Origin: Crotophaga sulcirostris
Taxonomy: Eukaryota; Chordata; Aves; Cuculiformes; Crotophagidae
Reading direction: 5' to 3'
Length of the DNA: 64,000 bases
Assembly: GCA_013397455.1 (NCBI GenBank)
Contig: VYZB01000036.1
Location: 3,770,311 to 3,834,310 of the forward strand
Part shown: piece after piece, positions 1-12,258 of the stretch
Numbering within the stretch: the stretch's first letter is position 1
How the letters are laid out: every line of letters starts with the position of its first letter
Notes under the pieces: generated by a model
The model's database searches: none
Seen by the model: only the letters and a program-made list of their open reading frames with translations
Told to the model about the DNA's origin: nothing
Made by a program: the position numbers and the translations under genes

Positions 1-3000
1 GGAATCCCTTGAAAAAGGAATAGGAAAATTAAGTCAAATCTAAGCAAGCAAGACAAAGCAACAAACTGTCAGACAGAAATGGAGGACTAGCAACTAACAG
101 CTTAAAAAAATACAAATAGGCAGTTAAAAAACAGAAACAAGAAAGCACGCATTCACACAGGCAGAATGAGTTCACCTCCTGCTATTTCTTTCTTTCTCTA
201 ACTCTGGTATCCTTATTAATGGGATTACAACTAAACCAGTGTACTGAGGAACCCAGAGGAATGCCAGGTCTCAGCTCCCTCTAGATGGAGACCTGCTCCG
301 CGTGGGTTCGATCGCAAGTTTTCTTCTGAGCAGGGAGTGTACAGAATCATTTCCCATGAAAACATGGAAATTCCAGTCTATGTGAAAATATTGGGAATCT
401 GTCTGAATACACAGTCTCTTTCCTCCAACATATTTTTCCATGAGAGACAGTAATCCAGCTCTATATTTTTTAACAGTATACCCTGCAGGTTCTTCCTATG
501 CATACGCGTACTTTGGGGATCAGAGAAGGAATCTGAGAGAAAATATGTTTATTTCACTTATAATGGCAAAACATAATTCCCCTGGCTTCTTCAAGTTTCA
601 AACAGGGATATGTGTAAGCTACATCTTACGTCAGTTTTGGGCCCCAAATGGGCATTTTTAAGTTTGGAAACCTTTAGCTAAAAGACCTGTGTTTCAACAC
701 CAGCTGGAACAGTAGAAACTTCAAATGTAACATACAGTTCAGTCTGGAAAATAAATGACTGATACAGGTCACAAGATGGATGGAGAGTAATGAATATTCT
801 CTCACTCACATTACAATTGTCTACCATAGAAAAATTACAAGGCAAAAATAAAAATAATTTTCCTAATATTTGGTGTATGTTGCAAAAATTTCTAGGAAAA
901 GTTTTTTATCCAGAATATTGTCTGAAAATAAACTTCTTTTCTGGTTGCATCTATATCCTCCTTACAGCAATCGTTATTAGTGAAGGGAAATCTGTTATAT
1001 GTCTCCCAGTATTGGGAGAAGAAAAGAAGTTAGTGGAAGAAGCAGCTGACATCCCTGCTTCACATAACAGGCTATAGAACCATTATTTTGCAGAATGAGT
1101 TCCACTGCTGTTCAGATGAGAGGTTAGAGCTGCCACAGCAGGCTTTACTGGAGTGACAGAGGGGAGGGGGCATATGGTGCCTGTGCTGTCTGTAAAGTGG
1201 TTGCATAGCAATTCCTTTGATGATTGGGGTGATGATGTTGCTTAGAAACATCGAAAGAGCCTTTTCATTGGGAAATCAGTATTCAATCCAAAATGTTGCT
1301 AATGGTTTGTACTTCCACCTTCCCAAAAGCATCTGGAAAGTCAGGGAGAAAAACACCATTCAGAGTGGGAAAGCTTCAGACCTGCAGTGCCAAACCCTCC
1401 TGAATTTAAGAAAAAAAACCAAAACAGGGCTGAGTCATTCTCAATGGAAAAGCTGGTGCAAACTTTGTGCCATGGTGGCGTGTTCAATTTTTAAGTGTTT
1501 TTACAAATATTTAAACAGTGCTCTGTGAACTCCTAGTTAGAAACCTGAATAACTTTCTTACTTTCTTATACTGGTAATTCAACAACTGTCATTTCCCTGT
1601 GTTTAAAAAGTGAAACCAGTGTGGTTTAAACCTACATGGTTTATTTGGAACAAAAGGAAAACACAATAACACAGCTGCTCAGGAAAAGAAAAACTAAACG
1701 ACAGCATGCAGGATTACCATTTTCTGCCATGATTTCCTAGTCTTTTCCCCTAACTGCTACTTTGTCATTGCACTAACACTTAGTTCATTGCCCAGGCTGG
1801 CAGGATCTCCCATGGTACGGATAACTTTGCTAGGTTCCATGGGTGGCTTCATCTGAAGTGATCCAAACTCAGTAATATACATCGTACAGTGGCTGCCCTG
1901 CAGTTGCTCTGCTCTTGGGTCTCTTGTCTATAGGTCATTACCCAGGCCCTGAACTGCTGGCTTCACCTCCCATCCACCCCTCCAAGGTTTTAGATGTTGT
2001 TCATAGTAGAATTAAGGCCCTTATTAAATGCTCTGCCTACAAGAGAAACAATTCCCTAGTTAAATGTAATTTCCTTTTTTTTCTTTTTATCTCCTTTTCA
2101 TTTTCTTCTGGCTTTTCCAAGAAACTATGTGCAGGCAAGGGGACTCCCCCACCCTGGGTATGTTTTACCTGTTTGCTTTCAAATATGAATGCCAACGTTA
2201 TATTCACTTCAACAGTAAAACTTCACAGCTTATTTTTAAACAGAAAGTTTATAAACTGTTACATAACTGACATGCAATAGAGGCCTGGTCCATCCAGTTA
2301 ATTCCTTTTTCTTTTTCAAAAGCAGATGCATGCAGAACATTCACTAGCTTGGCAGGAGCCTCCATACCTCTCCAGGCATTCTGGACTGCTTTTCTCCTAC
2401 TTCAACATTGTCTATTAAGAGTAAGCTCACCCTTTTTCATGGTTTCAGACAAACAGGTTTACAGACATTTATAACAGCTTTAGTAACTCTGAGATAAATA
2501 GATTATAGTAGTAAAATACACAAGAGATTCCATGCATTCCTAAGTGCTCTAAAAGTGACAGAGATGAAGGCTGTCCAGAGGCAGAAGGAATATATGGATA
2601 AAAACCTCACTCCCACACAGCAGTGCACCACGCTGAAGTAATCCACCATATCCTATGTAAAGTAGCTCCTAATATGAGAAAAATATCCTTAGTTCCAGTA
2701 ATGATTAGTGCTTCTTAACCTCCTTTGCATGGTGAAGGCAAAAAATAAGGAAAGTCTGAAGTACTAAGGTAGTAAACAGTCTTATTCCCCCCAGACTAAA
2801 GCAGAGTAAACAGGGGGATTACAAGGAGAAACAGAAAGTCCAAGCCTCCCTGGGCAGCTGACTTAACGGTTGTCTATGTGATTGTGGTTTCCAATACAGA
2901 ATCAAAACAGTTTCTAGTAGCAACTAGTTGTAAACATTTGGGATCCTGAAGGTAATGAACTCACTCTCCAGCTAGCAAACAATAGAGTCATCAAGTACTA

Positions 3001-3480
3001 CAATTTCAGTCCCGTACATATAACATCAGTGGATATTGGTGAGCTGCTTCAATCCAAACACCTCGCACTGGGCTAATGGGTTTCTTTAGAAAACAAACAC
3101 ACGCAGATGGGATTTGTTGTCAGAATAGGATCAGGACTGTAAATGAATGAGGTCATTCACAATAATGCTGCTGCTGTAAGAACAGGTCCTTACTAGTTGC
3201 TGAGAAGAGCTTGTTGTTTTTTATCAGGTAAACACATAATGTTAGTCTTCCTTTGTTTACAAGGAAAGAGGACTCACAAGCATTTAGTGAGAGAGCCATG
3301 TGGATTACTTTTCAAACCTGTAAGCATAATGTCTCTCTTTCTTACAATGAATTTGCACAGTAGGTGTAATTCTATGGACAATGAGTGATAAATACAAATC
3401 TGCTGTGATACAGGACTGCTACTTCCATTCACTTCATAATAATCTTCCCAAGAATTTGAGCCTCGTTACACCTGAAAACC
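1..3480. other. Gene-free AT-rich stretch
   Basis: No open frame here resembles a known protein; the longest is about 120 codons (1915-2280, plus), and it runs through a T-rich tract. The only landmark is a polypyrimidine run at about 2066-2120. A tRNA B-box-like string at 305-313 has no tRNA fold around it. I see no repeat family that I can name. Confidence 0.6.
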
Positions 3481-3607
3481 GTGGAGCACAGGAAGGTGAA
3501 GTGACCTCCCAAGGAAATGTATCTGGCAGTATCAGTGACAGAAGCAGAGTCCCACATCTCGAGAGTCCTGAGGCACTGCTCCATCTATTTACCACATTAC
3601 AGTGTGG
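3481..3607 (-). repeat. MIR-like core SINE fragment
   Basis: Read on the minus strand, this segment follows the layout of an old MIR/core-SINE. The plus strand shows the reverse complement in the expected order: a GTGAAGTGACCTCCCAAGG block (3496-3514), a region with CAG and AGAAGCAGAGTCCC (3539-3553), and a run ending in CTGCTCCATCTATTTACCACA. In order and spacing these correspond to the MIR segment that carries the tRNA-derived box and the core. The copy is highly diverged, as expected for a SINE that stopped moving early in amniote evolution. There is no poly(A) tail and no target-site duplication. It could instead be another tRNA-derived SINE with the same core; an alignment would decide. 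Confidence 0.55.
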
Positions 3608-6600
3608 AAGTCCTTTGGTAACTTATAGTTAAAGGTGATGGGAAGAAGCAAGACTACCGGTTCCCAGTTGTTGTTTTTTTCTTAGCAAATGGTGTACTAA
3701 GAAAAATTTTCTTTTTTCAAGATAAATGTGAAGGCAGAAAAATATCCTGTAGACAAGACTATAACTAGGTTTGAAACCATCTTGAGAAGATCTATGTTCT
3801 GTAAGCCCAGGAGAGCATATATGTTTCATATTCACCTCTCCATTCAGCTCACTTCACCAGCTTTTTCTTAAATATGCTCCATAACTGAAAGATCTTATTT
3901 TCAAACAGAAGGATTAAATTGCAAGCCAGACAGGTTTCATGACTTTTATTAAAAAATCCTCTATGAATATGGCATACAAGAGTCCCCGTCCCTAAGAGCT
4001 TATCATCAACTATGATTCTGTGCTCAGACCTGTACCCTCATGATCCACTACCTAGACAGATACGTAATGGGATATCCATCTTTTAGCAGCTGCCTGCTTT
4101 CAAAATTAGCCAAATTATGCCTGGATTTACCTTATGTGGTTTAATGGATAAGTCAATGGAGAACCAGATGATGTAAATGAGCAAACATTTTCCTTTGGAG
4201 TTGTATGCCTCTTTCCCCACCAGCTGTTGAGGGATCCTGGGTGACTCTGCTTCTAACATTGATGTCCCATACTGTACCTAGATGTTGGTAAGATATAGCT
4301 TGGCCCAAGTGTTCAAAATGCATGGGCTTGATTCTGACCTCATCAGATTGCCCCACAGGTAACTTCAACAGAGATAGTTTTGTGAAAACAAGAGCACATC
4401 AAGATTTTAAGGTAGGGTGTTCAACATATTCATGTTAACTGGAGAGATCAGTCTTAGCTGAGATTTTCCATGAGCAGTATCCTTCCAGACAGAAGATACC
4501 TTTCTCACAGTTCACCTGGAGATTCAGTTATGATAAAAAGATTTATTGCCTAGTACCATCATACACATCAAATGGTTGAAACTGGGAATGTCTCCTTGTG
4601 AAAGTTAGTCTGTCTGGTCTCTCTCATGCAAAGGGCTGTACAAAAGATTTTTTTTTTCCAGCAGGGGCAGTGATGAACTCGTCCCAGACCTGTTGGAAAC
4701 TCACATAAAATATTTCATATGTGTGCAGCACATTCTCCCATCCCACTCCACATCTGACTGGATTTGAAACAGCCTCTCTTCATTCTTCCCCACTTCTAAA
4801 TATGTACAAGAGCAGACTGCAAGTGAATGCAGTTATCAGCTCTCTTTAAAAAATGATGGAAAATGACGGTTTATGAATAATAATATTTCTTTCAAAATTG
4901 TACAAGGATACATTATAAACCTGGCCATGCTTAGTGTCATGAACGTCAATGGACAGCACAGGATTTTACTGCTGTCTTCAAGGGGAATAAGAGTCTACCT
5001 TAGATTGAGAGAGGAAGACAAAGCCAGAGAGATGCAGAGACAAGAGCTCATTTCAGGAATACCTGATGAAGAGATTGAAGGGAAGCTGGAAACGATAATA
5101 ACTTCTCTCAAAAGATTCTTCTGTGACATAGGACCTTACTTGCCTGTATCTAATAATACCAACAAATTTACAGATCACATTTAAATTGTCCCCAGGATAA
5201 GTGCAGGGCCAGTTCCAGGCTTATTATTATCTTGAGAAATTAGTACTCTGCCACTTTGAGAGCCACAGCCTCCAGCTGGGAGAGGAAAATAGAAGGCAGC
5301 TGTTAGGACAACACCAAATGTGGGGCTTACTGCCTCCAGAGAGGACAGCCACCCTTATTTCCCATCACCAGCCCTTGGCTACCAAAAGCTGCCTGTCCTA
5401 ACACCAGTGTAAGTCAATGGGCATTTCAAGATCTGGCTGCCAGCACAGCACGTAGCCAGGATTCAGATTGTTTTGCTGTCCTCTAGAGTATCCACTTCCA
5501 GAAATTCCCTCTTCTGACCAAGCCTAGTCTCAGACTTGGTACTACATAAGCCCTCTCAGTTGTGCTGCCCAGAAACACCATACATATCTTTTCTTTTAAG
5601 TAACATGCAACTTAAACCATTCGATTTCTTAAAGGGAAATCAGATCTTTCTTGTTAGAGGTCGTAGAAGTGAAAAGGGACCTAACTGAAAACCCATTCTG
5701 AGTTGTTTAGATCTATAAATGGAAGTTATTCTGCACTGCTATACAATATATGATGAATCCACGTGCAAAACCAAAGTGATACTGCTACATATTTTGAAAA
5801 ACATATTTGAAGGGGCTGGTTGCCAAGGTGATCAATTAGAACATAAAAACCAATTCATTCTGTGGTGTCAGGATTATTTAAATACCAGTTGGCAGAATTT
5901 GTTACTACCTAATATTAATTACGGGTTTTAGTACAAAATAAACCATGTAGAGATTTTAGTGTCACCATAATAAATAACAAACAGAAATTAATAACACTTG
6001 CAAAAAATGAGGTACTATCCTAGCAAAAAGGTTAAAGTACATAATTCCTTTTACACAGGGAATTAAGCACAACATCAGTACATCATAAATACGCCAAAAT
6101 AGGCAATTTAGGTAGAATTATTCAGGAGGAATGTGAAACTGCATGCATAAAGCTGCCGAGAGCGAGTGACCCCTTTCTTTTTTATCCTACTGCACACTAT
6201 CCCATGCAGCAGAGTTCATTTGCTGCATAGGTGACATCTCCTGCATTGATTCCTATATTCCAATGGCTAAAAGCAGTAAGTGTACCCAGCCAACAGAATT
6301 CAGAAATGTCTTTGCCAATCTATCTATTACAGCTAGAATGTATAGCTCTTAGATATTTTTTTTCTACTGTAGTAGAAAGAAGATGATACCCTGAAAGATG
6401 ATAAAATAGGATGTTAGATTTACTTAAAATATGACATGCATAAGGGCAATGACACCATAATTCATTAAACATAAATTCAACAGTGATCTGTAAAGGTTAT
6501 TCCCTCAAGATATGTCCTATATATTATGTGTAAACCCTTAGTCAGCCTCTTCTGGAATCTTATCATTTTCTTATAGAGTATTGGGAGAATTCAAATCTAG

Positions 6601-6794
6601 AGAGTAGGTATGTGGGGAAATGAGAATTAAATGCTGGAAGATTGCTGCTAAATGTTATTCTGATACATAGTGTAGCAAACAATACCAGTGTATCTTACAC
6701 CTTCATCTGAAATTTTTTATCTTCTCATTTTCTGCCATATTTTGCAACAATAAAATACTTTATTTTTAAGGTTTCGATGCCCTCATTTGTGCCT
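3608..6794. other. Gene-free stretch
   Basis: Short frames only. The best is 103 codons at 4873-5184 (plus). It has a charged, helix-like middle (LREEDKAREMQRQEL) but matches no family I know and has no flanking splice context I can defend. There is a T-run at 4648-4658. A string at about 5400-5440 loosely resembles the old amniote repeats seen later in the window, but too weakly to call. Confidence 0.5.
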
Positions 6795-6815
6795 GTACAC
6801 ACACTGTGTGTGTAC
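6795..6815. repeat. Perfect CA/GT inverted repeat
   Basis: Two 10-bp arms (GTACACACAC and GTGTGTGTAC) are separated by a single T, giving a 21-bp perfect dyad. It probably arose from a short CA microsatellite meeting its inverted copy. It could extrude as a small hairpin. Confidence 0.9.
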
Positions 6816-7060
6816 TTTTTAATGTTAATGTGAGATCAGTTTGTAGACGGAGTGGAGTAGTCACACAGCTGTGAGTGCCACAATGAGATCAAATCCCACA
6901 GAAAATGTAGGGTCTCTGTTACCACTATGTGGGATGAGCCACGTTTAAAATGGGAGCACAAGAGCCTCATCAGTTATTTTTTAACTTACTAGAAAAGGTT
7001 CATACCCTTGTACAACAGCCTGTTCTTTCAGGTGAAGACTCTGCACGGTGGGCAACATTG

Positions 7061-7124
7061 TATATATACATATACATATGCATACACATACATGCAGACA
7101 TATATAAAAATATATATTTTTATG
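7061..7124. repeat. TA-rich microsatellite with 20-bp palindrome
   Basis: TATATACA-type repeats run from 7061 to about 7100. They are followed by a perfect 20-bp palindrome at 7104-7123, with arms ATAAAAATAT and ATATTTTTAT. The open frame crossing it (6950-7411) encodes an artefactual run of alternating Tyr and Ile from the repeat, so it is not a gene. Confidence 0.85.
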
Positions 7125-9594
7125 CACTACACATTCAGAAGAAACTTAGGTCACACCAATTTTATGGCAGATCTGTTATTGGATTATCCTCTGATTCAGT
7201 GCATTGGAAAGAATATAAAAAACCCACACTACAGTCAGGAATCCTGACAACCATCAGATTTCCTTTATGGGAAGATATGGTGGGTAAACTATTTACAATG
7301 GACACAGTGAAGCATTCAGAAATATCGATTTATGTGACAGTATGTGGGGGAAGGTGCATGATCAGCAATTTATTTTGCTTCAGGTATATTGCTAGTCTCA
7401 TCTTCTTGTAATACAGTCAAGAGTTAGCATGATTGTATTCCAAATCTTGTTTCAAAACAGAAATTTCATGGTTGTTTTGCCTAAGAACACACTTACAAAT
7501 GTCCTGCTAATCATTTAGTTAACTTCTGGGAGTAATAGTCAGTTTTGTCACAAATGTAAATACACATGACCAAAATAATTAAAAAAAACCAACTAGCTTA
7601 AGTTTGATAAGAAATAGTAACACGCGATCCTTTTCAAGCACAGATTTTCCTATCATTTACTTAACTGACATCTTTTCCAATAGAAATACACTGTGAGCTT
7701 TACTGTTACATTTTAACTTCTCCTAATTTCTCTGCATAATAAACGTAATTCTATGAGAAACTGAGAAAGCTGTAATTCTGATGAAGAAATTTCCCTCCCT
7801 CACCTTTCTTTTTTGGAAACCAAGTTGTTAAAGATCAACGATAGAGCATTGGGCTCAATTATACCATCAGATAAGTAGCATATATCTAAGACTCTCTAGT
7901 TAATTTATACACAAGAGATGCTTAAATTGGTTTTCTTGTGTAACTTAACATGCACTGAAAGTTCTGCCATTGGGAAGAATGTCAATCACACCAAGAAGAT
8001 CCACACAGAAAGCAAGCACAGATGGTAGATGATGCGTGCTGATTTTGGAAAATAGAGAAAGTAATATGAGATAGTTTTGCCCTGCTAAGCAAACTACTTT
8101 TGTTCAGAGTGTCACGATTTGATACATAAGCAATATTTCCTATTTGATACATCCTTTAAAGATGATGGATTAAATATAATTTCTTAATCAACTACTCAGA
8201 AGTACTTAGATTATAGATTAAAAGTAACTATGACAATTGTACACAGCGGTAGCTTTTTCATGTCATTCTTCCAGCAATGCTGCCAGTAATCCTCAAAATC
8301 AAGAATGTTAAGTATTATTCAAGCAAAATACAGAATAAATTAGTCTGAACTGAGAAGTACATTCTGTAAACAGTTTCTGCTTGTATGAAACCTCACATAG
8401 CTTTAAATTTTAGGGTTATAGATTTATGAATTTTCTTCAGACACTGCATATATTATTAAAAAACTGAAAATTTGGTATAGATCACTATGTATGTGTGTGG
8501 GTCTTGCATGCAAATACTCTGCTATAAATGACATTAGAAAGAACTAAACTTTATAGTTCAGCAGGTCTTTTTTGATTCTTTTCCTCTTCTGCAAATACTG
8601 TGGAAGAAAGCAAGCCATAGGTTTGATAAAAAAAACCTTAAGTCACATTATCTGATCTCAATTCCTAACCGCCACACAAAATTTTTCTTGATTTTTCATA
8701 CATATTTTTCTTCCTGGCCCAAATTTCATTTCAGTTGATATCTGCAATACTGGCTCTTGCTCTCAACCCCTCCTTTAAAGTGGCACACCTTGTGAGGAAC
8801 ATGTTGCAGAAGTGTGGATCCATTCCAAGAACTCCAGAGGAAAACTTCAGGTGTCAGCTTCCATGAGGCAATAGATCATTGTTATACTATGGTATTGAAC
8901 AGACCACGTAAATCTCAAGAAAGAGTAGGAAAAATAAAAAGTTATTATGAATGATTGTAATGTGATGGATACTTCTTGAAAGTTCACATGGTCAGTGAAA
9001 AAACCATCTTTACTACTTCTGATAACAGGATGTAATACATTTTCTAAGGGTCCTAAGTTCTGTAGCAACATTGGATCTTGTTTTATTGGATGAAGGAGAG
9101 TTGGTCACTAACCTAAGAACCTGTCACTGTTCAAGCACAAATGGTTATCATTTACTGATATAAATTCAATATTCTACTGAATATTCTAGTAGTCAATCAT
9201 ATATATGTACAGGGACATCACTGATATTGATTTCTAAAGCTTAAAGCATAACTGGAATCAGTGAGGGAACTACAGACTTAGACTGGTTTATATTAAAAAG
9301 ACTATGAGTCATTGAAGGACAACTGGCTATCCAAAACAATTGGTTCTACTAGCAGGAATAAATGTAACATAGGACAAAAGACATCATACAGAGAGATGGA
9401 ATTAACGTCAAAACATCAGAAAAACATCATATGTAAGAAAGGAAGAAAAGGAAAAAGTAAATAGGAAGGACTACTACTTGACATTTCGGAAACTTTACAA
9501 ACTCAGTAAAAATAAAACAGTATTTTTACATTTACTCAGGGGGCACACTGCAAAATGGCAATGCTCATGCTGTCTCATCCAATCAGGGAACAAG
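7125..9594. other. Gene-free stretch upstream of the CR1
   Basis: AT-rich and without a recognisable gene or repeat. A purine tract of GA/AAG repeats lies at about 9436-9470, just before the CR1 homology begins. Short frames, for example 8847-9071 on the minus strand, do not resemble any family. Confidence 0.55.
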
Positions 9595-12258
9595 CAAGGT
9601 GAAGCAGAAGAGAAGTAAATGTTCCTTAGCTGCCTCCCTTGACAAGAACCAGAAGGCCAACCATCTCACGGGTACGTATATCTATGGTGGATCCTCTTAC
9701 ACCCATCCAAGAAAATCTACATCACCTGTCCAAGGCATCTGTTCACCAACACACGCAGCAAGGGGAATAAGCAGGGAGAATTGGAGATCTGTGTGCGGTC
9801 ACAGGACTATGAGCTCACTGCAATTACAGACACATGGTGGAATAGTTTGCATGACTGGAATGCTGTCCTGGATGCACTTTTTAGAAAAAACAGGCCAGCA
9901 AGGTGAGGTGTTGGAGTTGCTCTTTATATGAGGGAGTAACTGGAATGTATCAAGGTCAGCTTAGGAGTGGATGAAGAAGGAGTAGAAAGTTTGTGGGTGG
10001 GAATTGGCTAATATGGATGACACTGTTGTCAGTGTTTACTACAAGGCACCTGATCAGGAATAAGAAGTTGATGAGGCCTTCTACAGAAGATGGAAATAGC
10101 CTCGTGATCACCAGTCCTCGTTTTCATGGGGGACTTTAATCACTCTGATGTTTGCTGGAAAGACAGCACAGCTAGACACACACAGTGCAAGAGATTCCTG
10201 CAGAGCATGGATGATAACTTTTTGACAAGGTTTTGGAGGAGCCAATGAGAAGACATGTGCTGCTGGACCTTTTATTAACAAAAAAAGAAGGTCTGGTTGC
10301 AGATGTGAAAGTTGGGGGCAGCCTTGGCTGCAGTAATCACGAGACAGTGGAGTTCAGGATCCTGTGTGGAAGACACAAGGCAATAAGCAAGATTGCAACC
10401 CTGGACTTCAGGAGAGGAAACTTTAGCTTCTTCAAAGATCTAATTTGATGAATCTCATGGGTTAGGACTCTAGAAGGTAGGGGAGTCCAAGAGAACTGGG
10501 CAATATTCAAGTACTTCTTCCTCCAGGTTCAAGATAAATGCATTCCTAGGAATAAGAAATGGAGCAAAGGAGGCAGGAGACCTTCATGGATGACCAAGGC
10601 ACTTGTGGAAAAACTTAAATGGCAGGAGGAAGTTTACAGAATGTGGGAAAAGGTACTGGCCACTTGGGATGAATATAGGAACACTGTCAGAGTGTGCAGG
10701 GATGCAATGAGGAAGAATAAGGCCCACTTGGAATTAAATTTGGCAAAGGAAGTCAACAGCAACAAGAAGGGCTTCTTCAAGTACATCAGCAGTAAAAAGG
10801 AAGACTAGGGAAAATGTGGGCCCATTGCTGAATGAGGTGGGTGCCCTGTTGATGGAGGATACGCAGAACGCAGAGTTAGTGAAAGCCTTCTTTACTTCAG
10901 TCTTTACTGCTAAAGCCAACCATGAGGAATCCCAGACCCTGGAGGAAAGAGAGAAAGTCTGGAGAAAGCAATACTGTCCCTTGGATGAGGACAATCTGGT
11001 TAGAGATGATTTAAGCATACTGGACACCCAGAAATCCACGGGCCCTTTTGGGGTACACCTATGAGTGCTGAGAGAGCTGGCAGATGTTATCGCTAAGTCA
11101 CTCTCCACTATCTTTAAAAATCACGTAAAACAGGATAGGTGCCTGGGGACCAGAGAAAAGCCAATGTCACTCTTCAAAAAGACCAAGAAGGAGTACCCAG
11201 GAAACTACAGGGTACACCTGCATCTCTGGAAAATTTTTGGAACAGCTCATCCTGGATGTCATCTTCAAGCATCTGAAAGAAAAAAATGTTATCAGGAGTG
11301 GTCAACATGGATTCACCAAAGGGAAATAAGACTTGACCTATCTGATAGCCTTCTAAGATGTGATAACTGGCTGGGTAGATGAGTGGAGAGGAGTGGATGT
11401 TGTCTGCCTCAACTTTAGCAAAACTTTTGACACTGTATCCTATAACATCCTCTTAGGTTAGCTTAGGAGGTGTGTGTTAAATGAGTGTACAGTGAGGTGA
11501 ATTGAGAACTGGCTGGATGGCAGATCTCAGGTACTGATCAGCAGCGCAAAATCTAGTTGGAAGCCTGTTCAACAGGGGTGCGTACTGGGAGCAGTCTAGG
11601 TCAACAAATTTATTGATGACCTGAATGAGGGAACAGAGCGTACCCTCAGCAAATTTGCTGATGACACAAAACTGGGAGGAATGGCTGATACACAAGAAGG
11701 CTGTACTGCCATTCAGCGAGACCTGGACAGGTTGGAAAGCTGGGCAGAGAGGAACCTAATGAATTTCATCAAAGGTAAGTGTACAGTCCTGTACCTAGGG
11801 AGGATTAATCCCATGCACTGATACAGGTTAGGGACTGACCTGTTGGAAAGCTGCTCTGTGGAGCACTTGGAAGGCCTGGTGGACAACAAGCCAACCATGA
11901 GTCAGCAATGTGCCCTTATGGTCAAGAAGGCCAATCGTACCCTGGGGTGCATTAAGAGTGCAGCCAGCAGGTCAAGGGTGATCACTCTCCCCCTCTACTC
12001 TGCTCTAGTGAGGCCACATTTGGAGTATTGTGTCCCATTCTGGGTTCTTCATCTCAATAAAAACAAGGTGGGCCACAAAGATGATTAGCGGACCAGAGAA
12101 TCTCTCTTATGAGAACAGACTGAAAGACCTGGGTTTGGTTAGCCTGGAGAAGAGAAGATTGAGAGGACATCTTATCAATGCTTATAAATATCTAAAGGAT
12201 TGGTGTCAAGCAGATGGATAGCATTGGATTCAACCTCTTTTCAGAAACCCAGGTACTT
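9595..12258 (+). mobile_element. CR1-family LINE, long but 3'-truncated copy
   Basis: This is about 2.66 kb of a CR1 non-LTR retrotransposon in sense orientation, the largest element in the window. Homology covers the start of the second reading frame, the AP-like endonuclease, the linker and the reverse transcriptase. It stops just after the C-terminal thumb-like segment ([20 protein letters not shown], 12155-12214). The 3' UTR and the octamer tail expected in CR1 are absent, and unrelated AT-rich sequence begins near 12259. This is the reverse of the usual pattern, because CR1 copies are normally truncated at the 5' end. I infer that the 3' part was lost by a later deletion or rearrangement. 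The many frame changes and stops show that it is long dead. The exact 5' limit is uncertain, and homology may begin a little earlier. Confidence 0.93.
9780..12221 (+). pseudogene. CR1 ORF2 (endonuclease-reverse transcriptase) pseudogene
   Basis: In CR1 elements ORF2 encodes the protein that nicks target DNA and primes reverse transcription there. Endonuclease motifs can be read in pieces: AITDTWWN near 9820-9850, MGDFN at 10126-10140 (intact), and the His-containing motif as SNH at 10332-10340, where the family has SDH. In the reverse transcriptase, motif A reads VVCLNFSKTFDTV. Its first catalytic Asp has become Asn at 11411-11413. Motif C (FADD) is intact at 11654-11665. The motif B region near 11570-11610 carries a small deletion that removes the usual GVPQGS-like core. 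Surviving open pieces include 10233-10448, 10590-10808, 10816-11064 and 12030-12221, in different frames. No functional enzyme can be made. Antisense frames such as 10734-11108 are shadows. Confidence 0.92.

Noticed and set aside
305..313. GGTTCGATC, resembling a tRNA B box
   Set aside because: The flanking bases do not pair as a T-arm, and there is no A box or acceptor stem at the right distance.
4873..5184. 103-codon frame with a charged helix-like part
   Set aside because: Checked as a possible exon, but it has no family resemblance and no splice-site pair that frames the charged part.
6950..7411. 153-codon plus-strand frame
   Set aside because: Its middle is the TATACA microsatellite read as alternating Tyr/Ile. 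No domain is recognisable, and it overlaps a second frame over the same repeat.
10734..11108. 124-codon minus-strand frame
   Set aside because: It is antisense to the CR1 ORF2 pseudogene and is a shadow of it.
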